Of a stretch of 34,679 nucleotides of DNA, positions 7,277 through 15,562 are shown piece after piece; within the stretch, counting starts at the first letter, position 1, and each line of letters opens with the position of its first letter. The notes below the pieces were generated by a model that saw only the letters and a program-made list of their open reading frames with translations, did not search any database and was not told the DNA's origin. The position numbers and the translations under genes are program-made. The stretch covers positions 1 to 34,679 of the forward strand of contig CAZQFV010000032.1 in assembly GCA_964592645.1 (NCBI GenBank), given 5' to 3'. The DNA is from CAZQFV01 sp964592645. GTDB taxonomy: Bacteria > Chloroflexota > Chloroflexia > DTKN01.

Positions 7277-8011
7277 ATGCGCTATGCGATCATATCGGAT
7301 ATCCACGCCAACCTGACAGCGTTGGAAGCGGTCCTGGCCGATATCGGCGACCAGGTAGACCGCATCTGGTGCCTGGGCGACCTGATCGGCTACGGACCGG
7401 ACCCCAACGAGTGCATCGAGCGCATCCGCCGGGAAGAGATCGTCTCCGTCGTCGGCAACCACGACAAGGCCTGCCTGGGCGGCATGGACCTGATCGAGTT
7501 CAACCCCGACGCCCGCCGCTCCTGCCGCTGGACCATCGAGCAGCTCAAGCCGGAGAACCGCGCCTACCTGGAAGGGCTGGCCGAGAAGGTGGTCGGCGAC
7601 GGCTTTACCCTGGTCCACGGCAGCCCGCGCCTGCCGGTCTGGGAGTACATCACCCAGCCGGAGACGGCCCGCGAGAACTTTGCGGCCTTTGACACCCGCA
7701 TCTGCCTGGTGGGACACACCCACGTGCCGCTGGCCTTTTTCCTGGCCGATAACGCCCCGCCGACCTGCGAGCGCCGCTGGCTCAGCGGCGTCGGCCCGAT
7801 CGACCTCAACACCGGCCGCTGGATCCTCAACCCCGGCGGGCTGGGCCAGCCGCGCGACGGCGATCCCACCTCCCCCTACCTGGTGATCGACCTGGATACG
7901 ATGATGGCCGAGGTGCACCGCGTGCCCTATGCCATCGAGCAGACGCAGCGCCGCATGGAGCAGGCCGGCCTGCCGGGGAACCTCATCCTGCGCCTTTCCT
8001 ACGGCTGGTGA
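7277..8011 (+). CDS. Calcineurin-like metallophosphoesterase (YfcE/MJ0936-like)
   Basis: A 244-aa dinuclear-metal phosphoesterase. All metal-binding motifs are present in order: S-D8-I-H10-A-N, G-D35-L-I-G-Y-G-P (34-41), G-N-H-D (60-63), L-V-H-G near 112-115, and G-H-T-H (146-149). The GYGP sequence after the second motif is typical of the YfcE/MJ0936 branch, whose members hydrolyse phosphodiesters or nucleotides; the substrate here is unknown. It is cytosolic with no signal peptide. The Shine-Dalgarno is weak, but the ATG at 7277 fits both the promoter and the first motif at the N-terminus. The last 13 bp overlap the end of the converging recF gene, so the two transcripts must overlap. Confidence 0.93.
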   Translation: MRYAIISDIHANLTALEAVLADIGDQVDRIWCLGDLIGYGPDPNECIERIRREEIVSVVGNHDKACLGGMDLIEFNPDARRSCRWTIEQLKPENRAYLEGLAEKVVGDGFTLVHGSPRLPVWEYITQPETARENFAAFDTRICLVGHTHVPLAFFLADNAPPTCERRWLSGVGPIDLNTGRWILNPGGLGQPRDGDPTSPYLVIDLDTMMAEVHRVPYAIEQTQRRMEQAGLPGNLILRLSYGW

Positions 8012-9189
8012 GCCTCCACGCGGCTCCACTCTCCCCCCGCCAGGCGATAGACGACCGCCCTCCCCAGCACCGGCGGCGCAAAGTCCTGCAGGTCCGTCGC
8101 CGTCACCACCACCTGCCCGCCCTCCTCCAGCAGCCAGCCCTGCAGGTAGCCCCGCCGCTCCGCGTCCAACTCCGAAAGCACGTCGTCCAGCAGCACCACC
8201 GGCATCTCGCCGCTCTGGGTGCGCAGCCACTCCACCTGGGCCAGCTTCAGCGCCAGCGTGGCCGTGCGCTGCTGCCCGCGCGAGCCGTAGACGGCCAGGT
8301 CCATCTCTCCCAGAGAGAACGACAGGTCGTCGCGGTGCGGGCCGAGCAGCGTCATGCCGCGCTCCAGCTCCTGCTTCCAGGCGCTGCTCACGGCCTGGCG
8401 GTAGGCATAGGCGATGCTCTCCTCGTCTTGGTCCGCGGCGCCGGGGACCTGGGGCCGGTAGGCCAGGCATAGCGGCGGCGCGGCGCCGGCCAGCTTGTCG
8501 TGCATGGCCCGCAGGAACGGCTGCAGGGCGCCCACCAGGCGCCGGCGGGTGGCGATGAGCACCGCGCCGCTCTGCACCATCTCGCGGTTCCAGAAAGCCA
8601 ACTGCTCGCGGGCCCCGGCCGGGACGGCCTGCCCCTGCCAGCGCCGCAGCAGGCCGTTGCGCTGGACGACGACACGGGTGTAACGCTGCAGGGCCTGGGC
8701 GTAGCGCGGGTCGGCCTGGACCAGCGTCATGTCCAGGTAGCGCCGCCGGCGGGCCGGGGAGCCGGTGATCAGGTTGAGGTCTTCGGGCTCGAAGAGCACC
8801 ACCTGCAGCCGGCCGGCCGCCTCGCGCGCCCGCACCGGCCGGCGGTTCACCAGGAAGCGCTTCTGGCAGCGCCCCGTCAGGCTGCCCTGGGGGTCCAGCA
8901 CCCGCTGCACCACCAGCTCCACCGTCAGCGGCCCGTCCTCCCGCTGCACCCGCGCGGCCACGCGGGCAAAGGGCGGGATGCCCAGCTCCGGCGCCGCGTC
9001 CCAGTGGATCACCTCCCGCTCCGCCCCGGCCCGCGGCGAGCGCGTCGTGGCCAGCATGGTCAACGCCTCCAGGAAGGAAGACTTCCCGGAGGCGTTGGCA
9101 CCGTGCAGGATGGTCGTCCCGGGCGACAGGGCGACCTGCAGGCGGCGGTAGTTGCGAAAGTTGGCGATGTCGACGGTCAGGATGTGCAT
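7999..9189 (-). CDS. recF: DNA replication and repair protein RecF
   Basis: A 396-aa SMC-like ATPase that with RecO and RecR loads RecA at gapped DNA. The N-terminus begins with the family pattern L-T-V-x-x-F-R-N-Y and carries Walker A, G30-A-N-A-S-G-K-S-S. The ABC-type signature appears as G302-S-R-G-Q-Q-R-T, and Walker B with the catalytic pair is V-V-L-L-D335-D336, followed by V-L-S-E-L-D. Length and order are normal for RecF. The ATG at 9189 lacks a clear Shine-Dalgarno. recF is not beside dnaA, dnaN or gyrB here; it lies 42 bp downstream of the glycosyltransferase-NHL gene on the same strand, so it may be transcribed from upstream. Confidence 0.96.
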   Translation of the reverse strand: MHILTVDIANFRNYRRLQVALSPGTTILHGANASGKSSFLEALTMLATTRSPRAGAEREVIHWDAAPELGIPPFARVAARVQREDGPLTVELVVQRVLDPQGSLTGRCQKRFLVNRRPVRAREAAGRLQVVLFEPEDLNLITGSPARRRRYLDMTLVQADPRYAQALQRYTRVVVQRNGLLRRWQGQAVPAGAREQLAFWNREMVQSGAVLIATRRRLVGALQPFLRAMHDKLAGAAPPLCLAYRPQVPGAADQDEESIAYAYRQAVSSAWKQELERGMTLLGPHRDDLSFSLGEMDLAVYGSRGQQRTATLALKLAQVEWLRTQSGEMPVVLLDDVLSELDAERRGYLQGWLLEEGGQVVVTATDLQDFAPPVLGRAVVYRLAGGEWSRVEAHQP

Positions 9190-9231
9190 CGTCTTGGTGC
9201 GCCCATCGCGCGCGCCGGGGCCGGGCGCTCG

Positions 9232-12200
9232 CTACGGCACGGCAAACACCAGCACCCGCCCGTTCCCCGAGTCGCTCACATATACTTGGCCCTGGGCGTC
9301 CACGGCCACGCCGATGGGCATGTTGAAGGTGGACATGTCGCTGCCGCTGCCCCCCCAGGCGGTGAGCACGGCACCCTTGGCGTCGGCGCCGACGACCAGG
9401 CCGCGCTCCGGGACGGTGAAGTAGAGCTGCCCGCCGGGGCCGGCGGCGATGAACGGCTTGTTCTCGCGCGAGGTGCTGTCCCAGCCCGTGACCTGCCAGG
9501 TGGCGTCCGGCGTGCTGCCGACCCGTTCACCCGCCGGGGCAAAGACCTGGATGCGCCCGTTGAGGGTGTCGGCGATATAGACCCGCCCGGAGGCATCCAG
9601 GGCGATGCCCACCGGCTCCAGGAACTGGCCGGGCTCCGGGCCCATCGTCCCCCATTGGTAGAGGTAGTCGCCGCGCACCCGCCCGTCCACGGCCACGACC
9701 TGGTAGACCAGGACGCGCTCGTTGCCGGTGTCGGTGACATAGACGTGGTCCTGCCCGTCCACGGCGATGCCGCGGGGGCCGTAGTAGCCGAAGGGGGTCT
9801 GGGCGCGCCCGCCGACGGTGAAGTCGGCGTCCACCAAAACGCCCTGCCCCCACTGGCCCAGGAAATGGCCCTGGGAGTCGAAAGCCTGGATGCGGTGGTT
9901 CCAGGTGTCGGCGACATAGACCCGCCCGGCGGCGTCCACGGCCACGCCCCAGGGCTCGTTGAACTGGCCGGCGCCCAGGGGCAGAGGCCCATCGCCGTCG
10001 GGGTCGACACAGCCCTCGCGGGCCTCGGTGGTCAGGTTGCAGAAGGAGCCCCAGGAGAAGGAGTTGCCCAGGGCGTCGAAGGCGACGATGCGGTTGTTGC
10101 CGCTGTCGGCCACGTAGAGGGTGCCGGCGGTATCCACGGCGATGCCCCGCGGGTAGGAGAGCTGCCCGGTCCCCGCGCCGGGGCTGCCCAGCACGCGGAG
10201 GGCCGGGCGGGAGGTCAGCTTCTCGACATAGGGGTCGGCGGGGCCGCTTGCGCCGCCGGCCGGCAGGAGGTCGCTGCGCACGTAGAGGTAAAAGTCCTGG
10301 CTGTTCAGCGCGTAGGGCAGTTGGCGGTAGAATATGTATTTCCACAGGTTGGCGGCCCCCTCGCGGGTGTAGGTGGCGGGGAGCAGCCAGGGCATCGTTG
10401 GGTAGCCCTGCGCCGTCGTCCCCTGGCGCCACAGCGTCCAGCGCTTGTAGGTCTCGTACTCCGGGAACCACCAGCGATGCTTCAAGAGCATGCCGGTGTA
10501 CTGGCCGGCCACGTAGGGGCGCACCAGCGGCTCGTTGGTTGCCAGCACCAGCAGGATGTCGGCGGATGGCGGGCGGCCCTGGCTGCCGTCGAAGGTGCTC
10601 AGGTTGCCGGCCCGGTCAAAGGCCCGCAGGTACCAGTTGAAGGGCCACTCCAGGGCGGCGTTGCGCGAGCTGTCGATGGCGATCTTCAGCCCGTGGCCGC
10701 CCGTGGGGTCGGCGACGCTGCGGTCCTTGCGCGTCAGGTCGATGCCCAGTTGCTCGATCTGCCGCACCACCAGGGGCACGTCCGGCGCCGTCTGGGTGTA
10801 GACGAGCATCTCCACCGGGGTGGCGCCGTTGTAAAAGTTCAGGAGAAAGGCGCCGCGCAGCGTGCCCGCGGCCAGCAGGGCCAGCCCCAGCAGGGCGAAC
10901 GACTGCCCCAGGTGGCGGCCCTCGGCGTGATAGATACGCCAGCCCAGCAGGACGACCAGCCCCAGGCTGATCAACACCAGGACCACCAACTGCAGGGTCA
11001 GGTACTGGTTGGCCAGGGGGTGGGGCACCTGGCCGTTGGCCAGGCGGATGGCCCCGGTGACGGCAAAGGCCAGGAGCAGGAAGAGCGGGCCGAGCGCCCA
11101 GTCGCTGCCGCGCCAGAGAGCGGCCCCGGAGCGCCGCACCCAGGCCACGAACCGGTCCAGCGCCAGGCCGGCCAGCAACACCAGCGGCAGGGCCACGTGC
11201 AGCAGCAGCCAGGGCATCTTTTCGCCGGCCCAGGAGAAGAGCGCCAAGGAGAAGATGGCCCAGTAGGCCAGGAAGAGGTGGAACAGCGGCGGGCGCTCCC
11301 GGGCCGTTGGGTCGGCCTCCTGGCGGGGGATGGCCGGCCGTCGGGCGCGCAGGGCCAGGGCCAGGCCGGCCGCGCCTGCCGTCAGGGGGAGCGGCTCGTA
11401 CAGGGGCAATAGCAGGAGGTAGTAGAACCAGGGCTGGTCGCCGCGGGCCGCGCCGTGCTGTCCGGCCCAGTAGCGCAGCCCCTGGACCAGCCCGTCCAGG
11501 AAGCCGCGTGGGTTGGTGAGCAGGGTGGTGAAGAGCAGGCCAAAGAGTAGGCCAAAGGCGCCTATGGCGGCCAGCAGGGGGCGGGGGTTCCGGGCCAACT
11601 CGCGGACCGCCAGGGTCACAGGCGAAGGCTCCCGGGCGTAGCGCCGCGGCCAGAGGAGGGAAAGGCCCAGGTAACCCAGCCCGAGCAGGGCGACGACGAT
11701 CAGCAGGCCCCGCAGGACGGGGTCGGAGCCCTTGTCCTGGGCGGCCACGATCTGCATGAGAAAGGCCAGCGCCCCCACGATGCCGGCGGCGATCCGGGCC
11801 TCGGTGCGCCGGCGCGCGCCCTGCATGTCGAGCAGCCAGGCCAGGCCGAGGAAAGAGAGGAAGGTAAAGGCCAGCAGAAAGGTCAGCTCGTGGCTGGCGA
11901 AGGAGAGGGCCAGGGCGGCGGCCGCCAGCACCAGGTCGCGCGGGCGGCGCTCCTCCAGGTAGCGAAAGAGGAAGAGGACCAAGGCCAGGGTCAGCGTGGC
12001 CACAAAGGCGTCGTGGCGGGCGAAGCGCGCAAAGTAGAGAAAGGCCGGCGAAAAGGTGAGCAGGCCGGCGGCGATCACCCAGCCCCAGCGGCCCAGCCAG
12101 CGCCGCAGCGGGTAGCACAGCGCCACCAGGAACAGGCCGCAGAGCGCCTCCGGCGCCCGGGCGACGGCGTCGCTGTCCCCGAAGAGGAAGTAGAACAGCG

Positions 12201-12483
12201 CCGTGAGGTGGTACAGGAGCGGGCCGTGGAACATTGGGTCGTAGCGGTAGAGCTCCTGGCCGGTGTAGAAGCGGTAGGAGAACCAGGCGTGGATGGCCTC
12301 GTCGTGGTGCATGGCGCGGGCCCCCAGGTCCCAGAAGCGCAGCAGGGCGGCGATGACCAACAGCAGGAGAAATATCCACACCTGCGGCTCAACCCGCGTC
12401 AGGTCCAGCCGCCCGTCCAGCCAGGAGGGCTGCTCCGCCGGCGCCGCCGGCGTAGAGGGGGGTGCTTGTTTCTTATCGGACAT
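9232..12483 (-). CDS. GT-C glycosyltransferase (Agl23/GT39-like) fused to an NHL beta-propeller
   Basis: A 1083-aa membrane protein. Residues about 30-560 contain roughly a dozen hydrophobic segments in the pattern of dolichyl-phosphate-dependent GT-C enzymes. The first outer loop has the expected acidic motif, M-H-H-D-E-A-I-H (58-65), and a Y-D-P-x-F-H-G-P motif follows near residue 81. This resembles the archaeal and Chloroflexota family annotated as Agl23-associated (TIGR03663) within PMT/GT39. A soluble domain follows, then residues about 755-1083 form about six NHL repeats with recurring (P-x)G-(I/V)-A-(V/L)-D and V-Y-V-x-D-(S/T)-x-N-x-R elements, which would lie outside the membrane. 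The likely role is transfer of sugars from a lipid carrier to protein or polymer, with the propeller as a binding module. The Shine-Dalgarno GGAG lies about 8 nt before the ATG at 12483. It is co-oriented with and downstream of a paralogue. Confidence 0.88.
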   Translation of the reverse strand: MSDKKQAPPSTPAAPAEQPSWLDGRLDLTRVEPQVWIFLLLLVIAALLRFWDLGARAMHHDEAIHAWFSYRFYTGQELYRYDPMFHGPLLYHLTALFYFLFGDSDAVARAPEALCGLFLVALCYPLRRWLGRWGWVIAAGLLTFSPAFLYFARFARHDAFVATLTLALVLFLFRYLEERRPRDLVLAAAALALSFASHELTFLLAFTFLSFLGLAWLLDMQGARRRTEARIAAGIVGALAFLMQIVAAQDKGSDPVLRGLLIVVALLGLGYLGLSLLWPRRYAREPSPVTLAVRELARNPRPLLAAIGAFGLLFGLLFTTLLTNPRGFLDGLVQGLRYWAGQHGAARGDQPWFYYLLLLPLYEPLPLTAGAAGLALALRARRPAIPRQEADPTARERPPLFHLFLAYWAIFSLALFSWAGEKMPWLLLHVALPLVLLAGLALDRFVAWVRRSGAALWRGSDWALGPLFLLLAFAVTGAIRLANGQVPHPLANQYLTLQLVVLVLISLGLVVLLGWRIYHAEGRHLGQSFALLGLALLAAGTLRGAFLLNFYNGATPVEMLVYTQTAPDVPLVVRQIEQLGIDLTRKDRSVADPTGGHGLKIAIDSSRNAALEWPFNWYLRAFDRAGNLSTFDGSQGRPPSADILLVLATNEPLVRPYVAGQYTGMLLKHRWWFPEYETYKRWTLWRQGTTAQGYPTMPWLLPATYTREGAANLWKYIFYRQLPYALNSQDFYLYVRSDLLPAGGASGPADPYVEKLTSRPALRVLGSPGAGTGQLSYPRGIAVDTAGTLYVADSGNNRIVAFDALGNSFSWGSFCNLTTEAREGCVDPDGDGPLPLGAGQFNEPWGVAVDAAGRVYVADTWNHRIQAFDSQGHFLGQWGQGVLVDADFTVGGRAQTPFGYYGPRGIAVDGQDHVYVTDTGNERVLVYQVVAVDGRVRGDYLYQWGTMGPEPGQFLEPVGIALDASGRVYIADTLNGRIQVFAPAGERVGSTPDATWQVTGWDSTSRENKPFIAAGPGGQLYFTVPERGLVVGADAKGAVLTAWGGSGSDMSTFNMPIGVAVDAQGQVYVSDSGNGRVLVFAVP

Positions 12484-12521
12484 AGCCGGGCTCCGTTTGG
12501 ATCAAAGTCTTTTGTCCATCG

Positions 12522-12540
12522 TGATGCATGCCGTGCATCA
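12522..12540. repeat. Small palindrome between the two glycosyltransferase genes
   Basis: TGATGCA (12522-12528) and TGCATCA (12534-12540) form a 7-bp inverted repeat around 5 nt, in the 96-bp gap between the glycosyltransferase genes. It lacks a U-tract, so it is not a clear terminator. It could be an operator or chance. Confidence 0.35.
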
Positions 12541-12579
12541 ACTCCGGTTCACCACCTTGCTCTTCCTGCGCGGTTCTAG

Positions 12580-15177
12580 CTACCGCCGCGGGATGGACGG
12601 CTCCAGGAGCTGCAGCGGCGCCACCAGGTCCCGCCGCACGTACAGGGCGAACTCGCGTGCCCCGAGCGGCGAGAGGATCTCGCGGAACATGTAGAAGCGC
12701 CAGGCGCGGGCCTGGCCCGGGTAGGAAAAGATGGCCCGCAGGGCGTCGCCCAACCCCACCTGTTGCGGCAGTCCTTCCTCCGGGACGGTCTCCGGGGCGA
12801 TGCGCTCGATGAGGCTACGCGCGCTGCGGTAGGTGTCCTCGGGGAACCACCAGTTGAAGATATAGTAGCGGGTGGGGTAGAAGCGGCCCTCCAGGTAGGG
12901 CCTGCTGGTGTTGTCCTTGTCGCGGTAGACAAAGGCCATGGTCACGTCGGGGGCCGGGGGGCCGGCGATGGTCGGCTGATAGACCTTTTTCGTATAGTTG
13001 CGCAGGTACCACTCAAAGGGCCAGGCGACATCGGCGTCGTAGAGAAAGACCATGTCCCGGCCGCCGGTGGTCAGGGTGGAGAGGGCGGCCATCTTGTCCA
13101 TGGCCCACTGCACGTCGGAGCCCGATTGGACATAGACGAGCATCTCTACCGGGGTATCGTTGTTGCGGTAGGTGAGGCGCAAGGCGCTGGCCGTCCCGTA
13201 GGCGCAGAGGAAGGCGCAGATGAGCAGGGCGGCGCTGCGCAGGGCCGTCTTGCCCAGCAGGACGACGCGGGCGACGGCCGCGGCGAGCAGGATGCCGCAG
13301 GGGACATAGAGCAGGGGCCATTCGCCGTACTGGTGGCCGTAGGAGAGGAGGCCGGCCGAGATGGCCGTCATCCCCAGCGCGGTGACCCCCAGGAGGAGGA
13401 AGGGGGCCTCGCCGGGGCCCTTTTCCCGGCCGCCAAAGGCCATGCCGGCCAGGGCCAGGAGGAGGGCCGCGCTGACGATCCAGGCGATGCGCCCGGCCCA
13501 GGCCGCCAGGTCGGCCCCGGCGGCGGCCAAGAGCGGCCGGCCGGCCCACAGCAGCAGGGCCGCGCCGGCCGGCAGCAGCAGGCGATCGGCCCAGCGGCGC
13601 CGGGCCTGTGGGGCCGGATGGGGCGGGCGGTAGGCGACGACGCGCCCCAGGAGCGCCCCGGCCGTCAGGATAAAGGGCAGCGTGGGGTGCAGGTTCAGCC
13701 AGGGCACTTGCTCGCCGGCGAAGGAGAACATCGCAAAAGCCAGCGGCGTCCACAGGATCAGCAGGCCGGTGGCGGCGTTCGGCGCCGCGGCCGGCGGGGG
13801 TGGGGTGGGCGGCGCGGGCTCGTCTGCCGGCCGGCGGACCAGCCCCTTGGCCAACCCCTGCCAGGCGAAATAGCCGGCCCCGATCCCGCCCAGGAGCAGG
13901 GCCAGCGGCTCATAGACCGCCATCAGGATCAGGTAGTACTGCGGGCCGACAAAGATGCGCTTGACGTCCTGCTGGGTCAGCCAGAAGCCCAGGGCCTGCA
14001 CCAGCCCGGTGGCCCAGCCGGTCATGCTGCTGAAGAAGGAGGTGTGCAGGAGGAAGAAAAGGCCCCAGAAGAGGCCGGCGGCGACGGCCCAGCGGCGGCG
14101 GTTCCAGAGGAGGCCGATCACGGCCGACAGGAGGAACATAGCGCCGATGGTCACCACGGCCCGGGTGATCACCTGGGGGGCGATGTCCGGCGTGTGATAG
14201 TCCAGCGGTTCCATCCCGGCCAGGGCGATGAGCATGTTCAGTGGGACGGCCGACAGCAGCGGCAGGATCAGCGAGCCGAGCACCACCAGCAGGTCCAGCG
14301 TCGGGCTGGGCTTCTGGCCGCCCCAGCTCTCGTACCAGCGCCAGGCCAGCATACCCAGGACGGCCAGGAGGGCCAGCCCGAGCGCCGCCAGGGAGAGGAG
14401 GCTCAGCTTGAGCGGGCCCAGGGCGATCTGCTCCAGGGGGAAAGACTCCTTGGCCAGCGCTTTCCACAGCGACTCGGCGGCGGCGGGCAGCAGGCCCAGG
14501 ACGGGCCAGAAGGCATGCAGGTCGTAACGCTCCCAGAGGAGCCGGCCGGCCAGGTAGAGCAGGAAGATGGCGGTGATGATGTAGGCGGTGGGCTTGGCCG
14601 AAAAGTGCAGGCAGGTGGCCACGGCGGCGCCGTAGAGCCAGGCGGGATGGCGGTCGGCGATGTAGCGCACGATGCCGATGAAGCAGAACAGGGAGAAGGC
14701 GGCGCCAAAGACGTCGGGGTGGCCGAAGCGCCCAAAGTAGAGGAAGGTGGGCGAGACCAGGAAGAGGAAGGAGGCCAGGAGCGCCCCCCAGCGGCCCAAC
14801 TGCCGCCGCAGCAGGAGGGGCAGCATGACGGTGATTATGCTGAAGGTGGCCAGGATCACCCGGCTGGTGGCATCGCTGTCGCCGAAGAGGAAAAAGCCCA
14901 GCGCCTCCATGTGGTAGATCACCGGGCCGTGGTAGACGGCGTCGTGCGTCCAGCCGTTGCCGCGGTAGATGTCCCAGCCGAAGCGGGCGTGGATGCCCTC
15001 GTCGTGGTGCAGGGCCATGGCCCCCAGCAGGGCGAAGCGGGTGGCGATGGCCAGCAGGAGGAGTGCGGCCCAGAGGAGGGTCTCGGCCGTCGGGCCCTTG
15101 TGGCGGGGGCGGACGGTGCTGGGCACAGCCTCGGAAGCCAGCGGCAGCGTCGTTTCCATGGTAATAGGCGACTCCAT
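12580..15177 (-). CDS. GT-C glycosyltransferase (Agl23/TIGR03663-like)
   Basis: An 865-aa polytopic membrane protein and paralogue of the downstream gene. It shares the acidic first-loop motif L-H-H-D-E-G-I-H-A (near residue 57-65), then Y-x-G-x-x-x-x-H-D-x-x-Y-H-G-P-V-I-Y-H, and L-F-G-D-S-D-A near residue 100. About a dozen or more hydrophobic helices are spread over residues 30-700. A C-terminal soluble part (about 700-865) lies after the last helix, with no NHL propeller. The family transfers sugars from polyprenyl-phosphate carriers on the outer face of the membrane; donor and acceptor are not known here. The ATG at 15177 follows GGAUGGAG closely; a second in-frame ATG at 15159 is possible. 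A promoter lies at 15204-15232. The pair may glycosylate the same envelope substrate in successive steps. Confidence 0.85.
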   Translation of the reverse strand: MESPITMETTLPLASEAVPSTVRPRHKGPTAETLLWAALLLLAIATRFALLGAMALHHDEGIHARFGWDIYRGNGWTHDAVYHGPVIYHMEALGFFLFGDSDATSRVILATFSIITVMLPLLLRRQLGRWGALLASFLFLVSPTFLYFGRFGHPDVFGAAFSLFCFIGIVRYIADRHPAWLYGAAVATCLHFSAKPTAYIITAIFLLYLAGRLLWERYDLHAFWPVLGLLPAAAESLWKALAKESFPLEQIALGPLKLSLLSLAALGLALLAVLGMLAWRWYESWGGQKPSPTLDLLVVLGSLILPLLSAVPLNMLIALAGMEPLDYHTPDIAPQVITRAVVTIGAMFLLSAVIGLLWNRRRWAVAAGLFWGLFFLLHTSFFSSMTGWATGLVQALGFWLTQQDVKRIFVGPQYYLILMAVYEPLALLLGGIGAGYFAWQGLAKGLVRRPADEPAPPTPPPPAAAPNAATGLLILWTPLAFAMFSFAGEQVPWLNLHPTLPFILTAGALLGRVVAYRPPHPAPQARRRWADRLLLPAGAALLLWAGRPLLAAAGADLAAWAGRIAWIVSAALLLALAGMAFGGREKGPGEAPFLLLGVTALGMTAISAGLLSYGHQYGEWPLLYVPCGILLAAAVARVVLLGKTALRSAALLICAFLCAYGTASALRLTYRNNDTPVEMLVYVQSGSDVQWAMDKMAALSTLTTGGRDMVFLYDADVAWPFEWYLRNYTKKVYQPTIAGPPAPDVTMAFVYRDKDNTSRPYLEGRFYPTRYYIFNWWFPEDTYRSARSLIERIAPETVPEEGLPQQVGLGDALRAIFSYPGQARAWRFYMFREILSPLGAREFALYVRRDLVAPLQLLEPSIPRR

Positions 15178-15203
15178 TGCTCCATCCGATGTCCGGCCAG
15201 GCT

Positions 15204-15232
15204 ATTGTACTACACCCTGCCGGGGGGCGCAA
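15204..15232 (-). promoter_or_regulatory. Promoter of the glycosyltransferase genes
   Basis: On the minus strand, TTGCGC (complement of 15227-15232), a 17-nt spacer and TACAAT (complement of 15204-15209). It may serve both glycosyltransferases and perhaps recF. Confidence 0.65.
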
Positions 15233-15240
15233 CTGCGGAG

Positions 15241-15269
15241 TTGCAGCCTGGGGTATGCTGTAGTATAAT
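15241..15269 (+). promoter_or_regulatory. Promoter of the five-gene unknown operon
   Basis: TTGCAG (15241-15246), a 17-nt spacer and a perfect TATAAT (15264-15269). Its -35 box is 8 bp from that of the divergent glycosyltransferase promoter. The leader to the ATG at 15381 is about 105 nt. Confidence 0.75.
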
Positions 15270-15380
15270 ATATGGTCGAGAATGGCGCACGGTTAGCGCG
15301 CGACACCATGGTGCAGCGCCGCCTTGGTCTGCACCATGTTCATTGTCGCCCGACGGCCGGCGCCGCCGTGGAGGAGTGCG

Positions 15381-15542
15381 ATGGATGCCAATCAGATTCG
15401 CCTGGGCGAGACCGGGTTCGAGGAGCTGCTCTCCTGGCTCCGCCAGTCCGGCCGGCCCCAGAGCCTGGATTCGTTGACCTACCAATACGTGACCTTTCTG
15501 CGGGACCTGGTCTTGCAGGAAGGCCAGGCCGCGCAGGAGTAG
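15381..15542 (+). CDS. Small protein of unknown function (53 aa)
   Basis: A 53-residue acidic protein that I do not recognise. It appears to be nearly all helical: F-E-E-L-L-S-W-L-R-Q-S-G-R-P (about 13-26) followed by S-L-D-S-L-T-Y-Q-Y-V-T-F-L-R-D-L-V (27-43). A helix-turn ending in G-R-P, then S-L-x-x-L-T, is the layout often seen at the start of winged-helix domains (for example HARE-type), but the chain is too short for a full domain. The ATG at 15381 has an excellent GGAGGAG (15370-15376) 4 nt upstream, which is the main coding evidence. It is the first gene of the operon, and the next gene starts 20 bp after its stop. Confidence 0.75.
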   Translation: MDANQIRLGETGFEELLSWLRQSGRPQSLDSLTYQYVTFLRDLVLQEGQAAQE

Positions 15543-15562
15543 GCACAGGAGTCGTTGCGCCC

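Noticed and set aside
8500..11412. A 970-codon open frame on the plus strand across recF and the glycosyltransferase-NHL gene
   Set aside because: It is antisense to two well-supported genes, has a composition typical of GC-rich mirror frames, and has no motif.
12522..12540. The palindrome between the glycosyltransferases as a terminator
   Set aside because: The stem is only 7 bp and no U-tract follows on either strand.
12763..15477. A 904-codon open frame on the plus strand antisense to the 865-aa glycosyltransferase
   Set aside because: It is the mirror of a clear membrane-protein gene and has low-complexity Gly/Gln/Arg composition.
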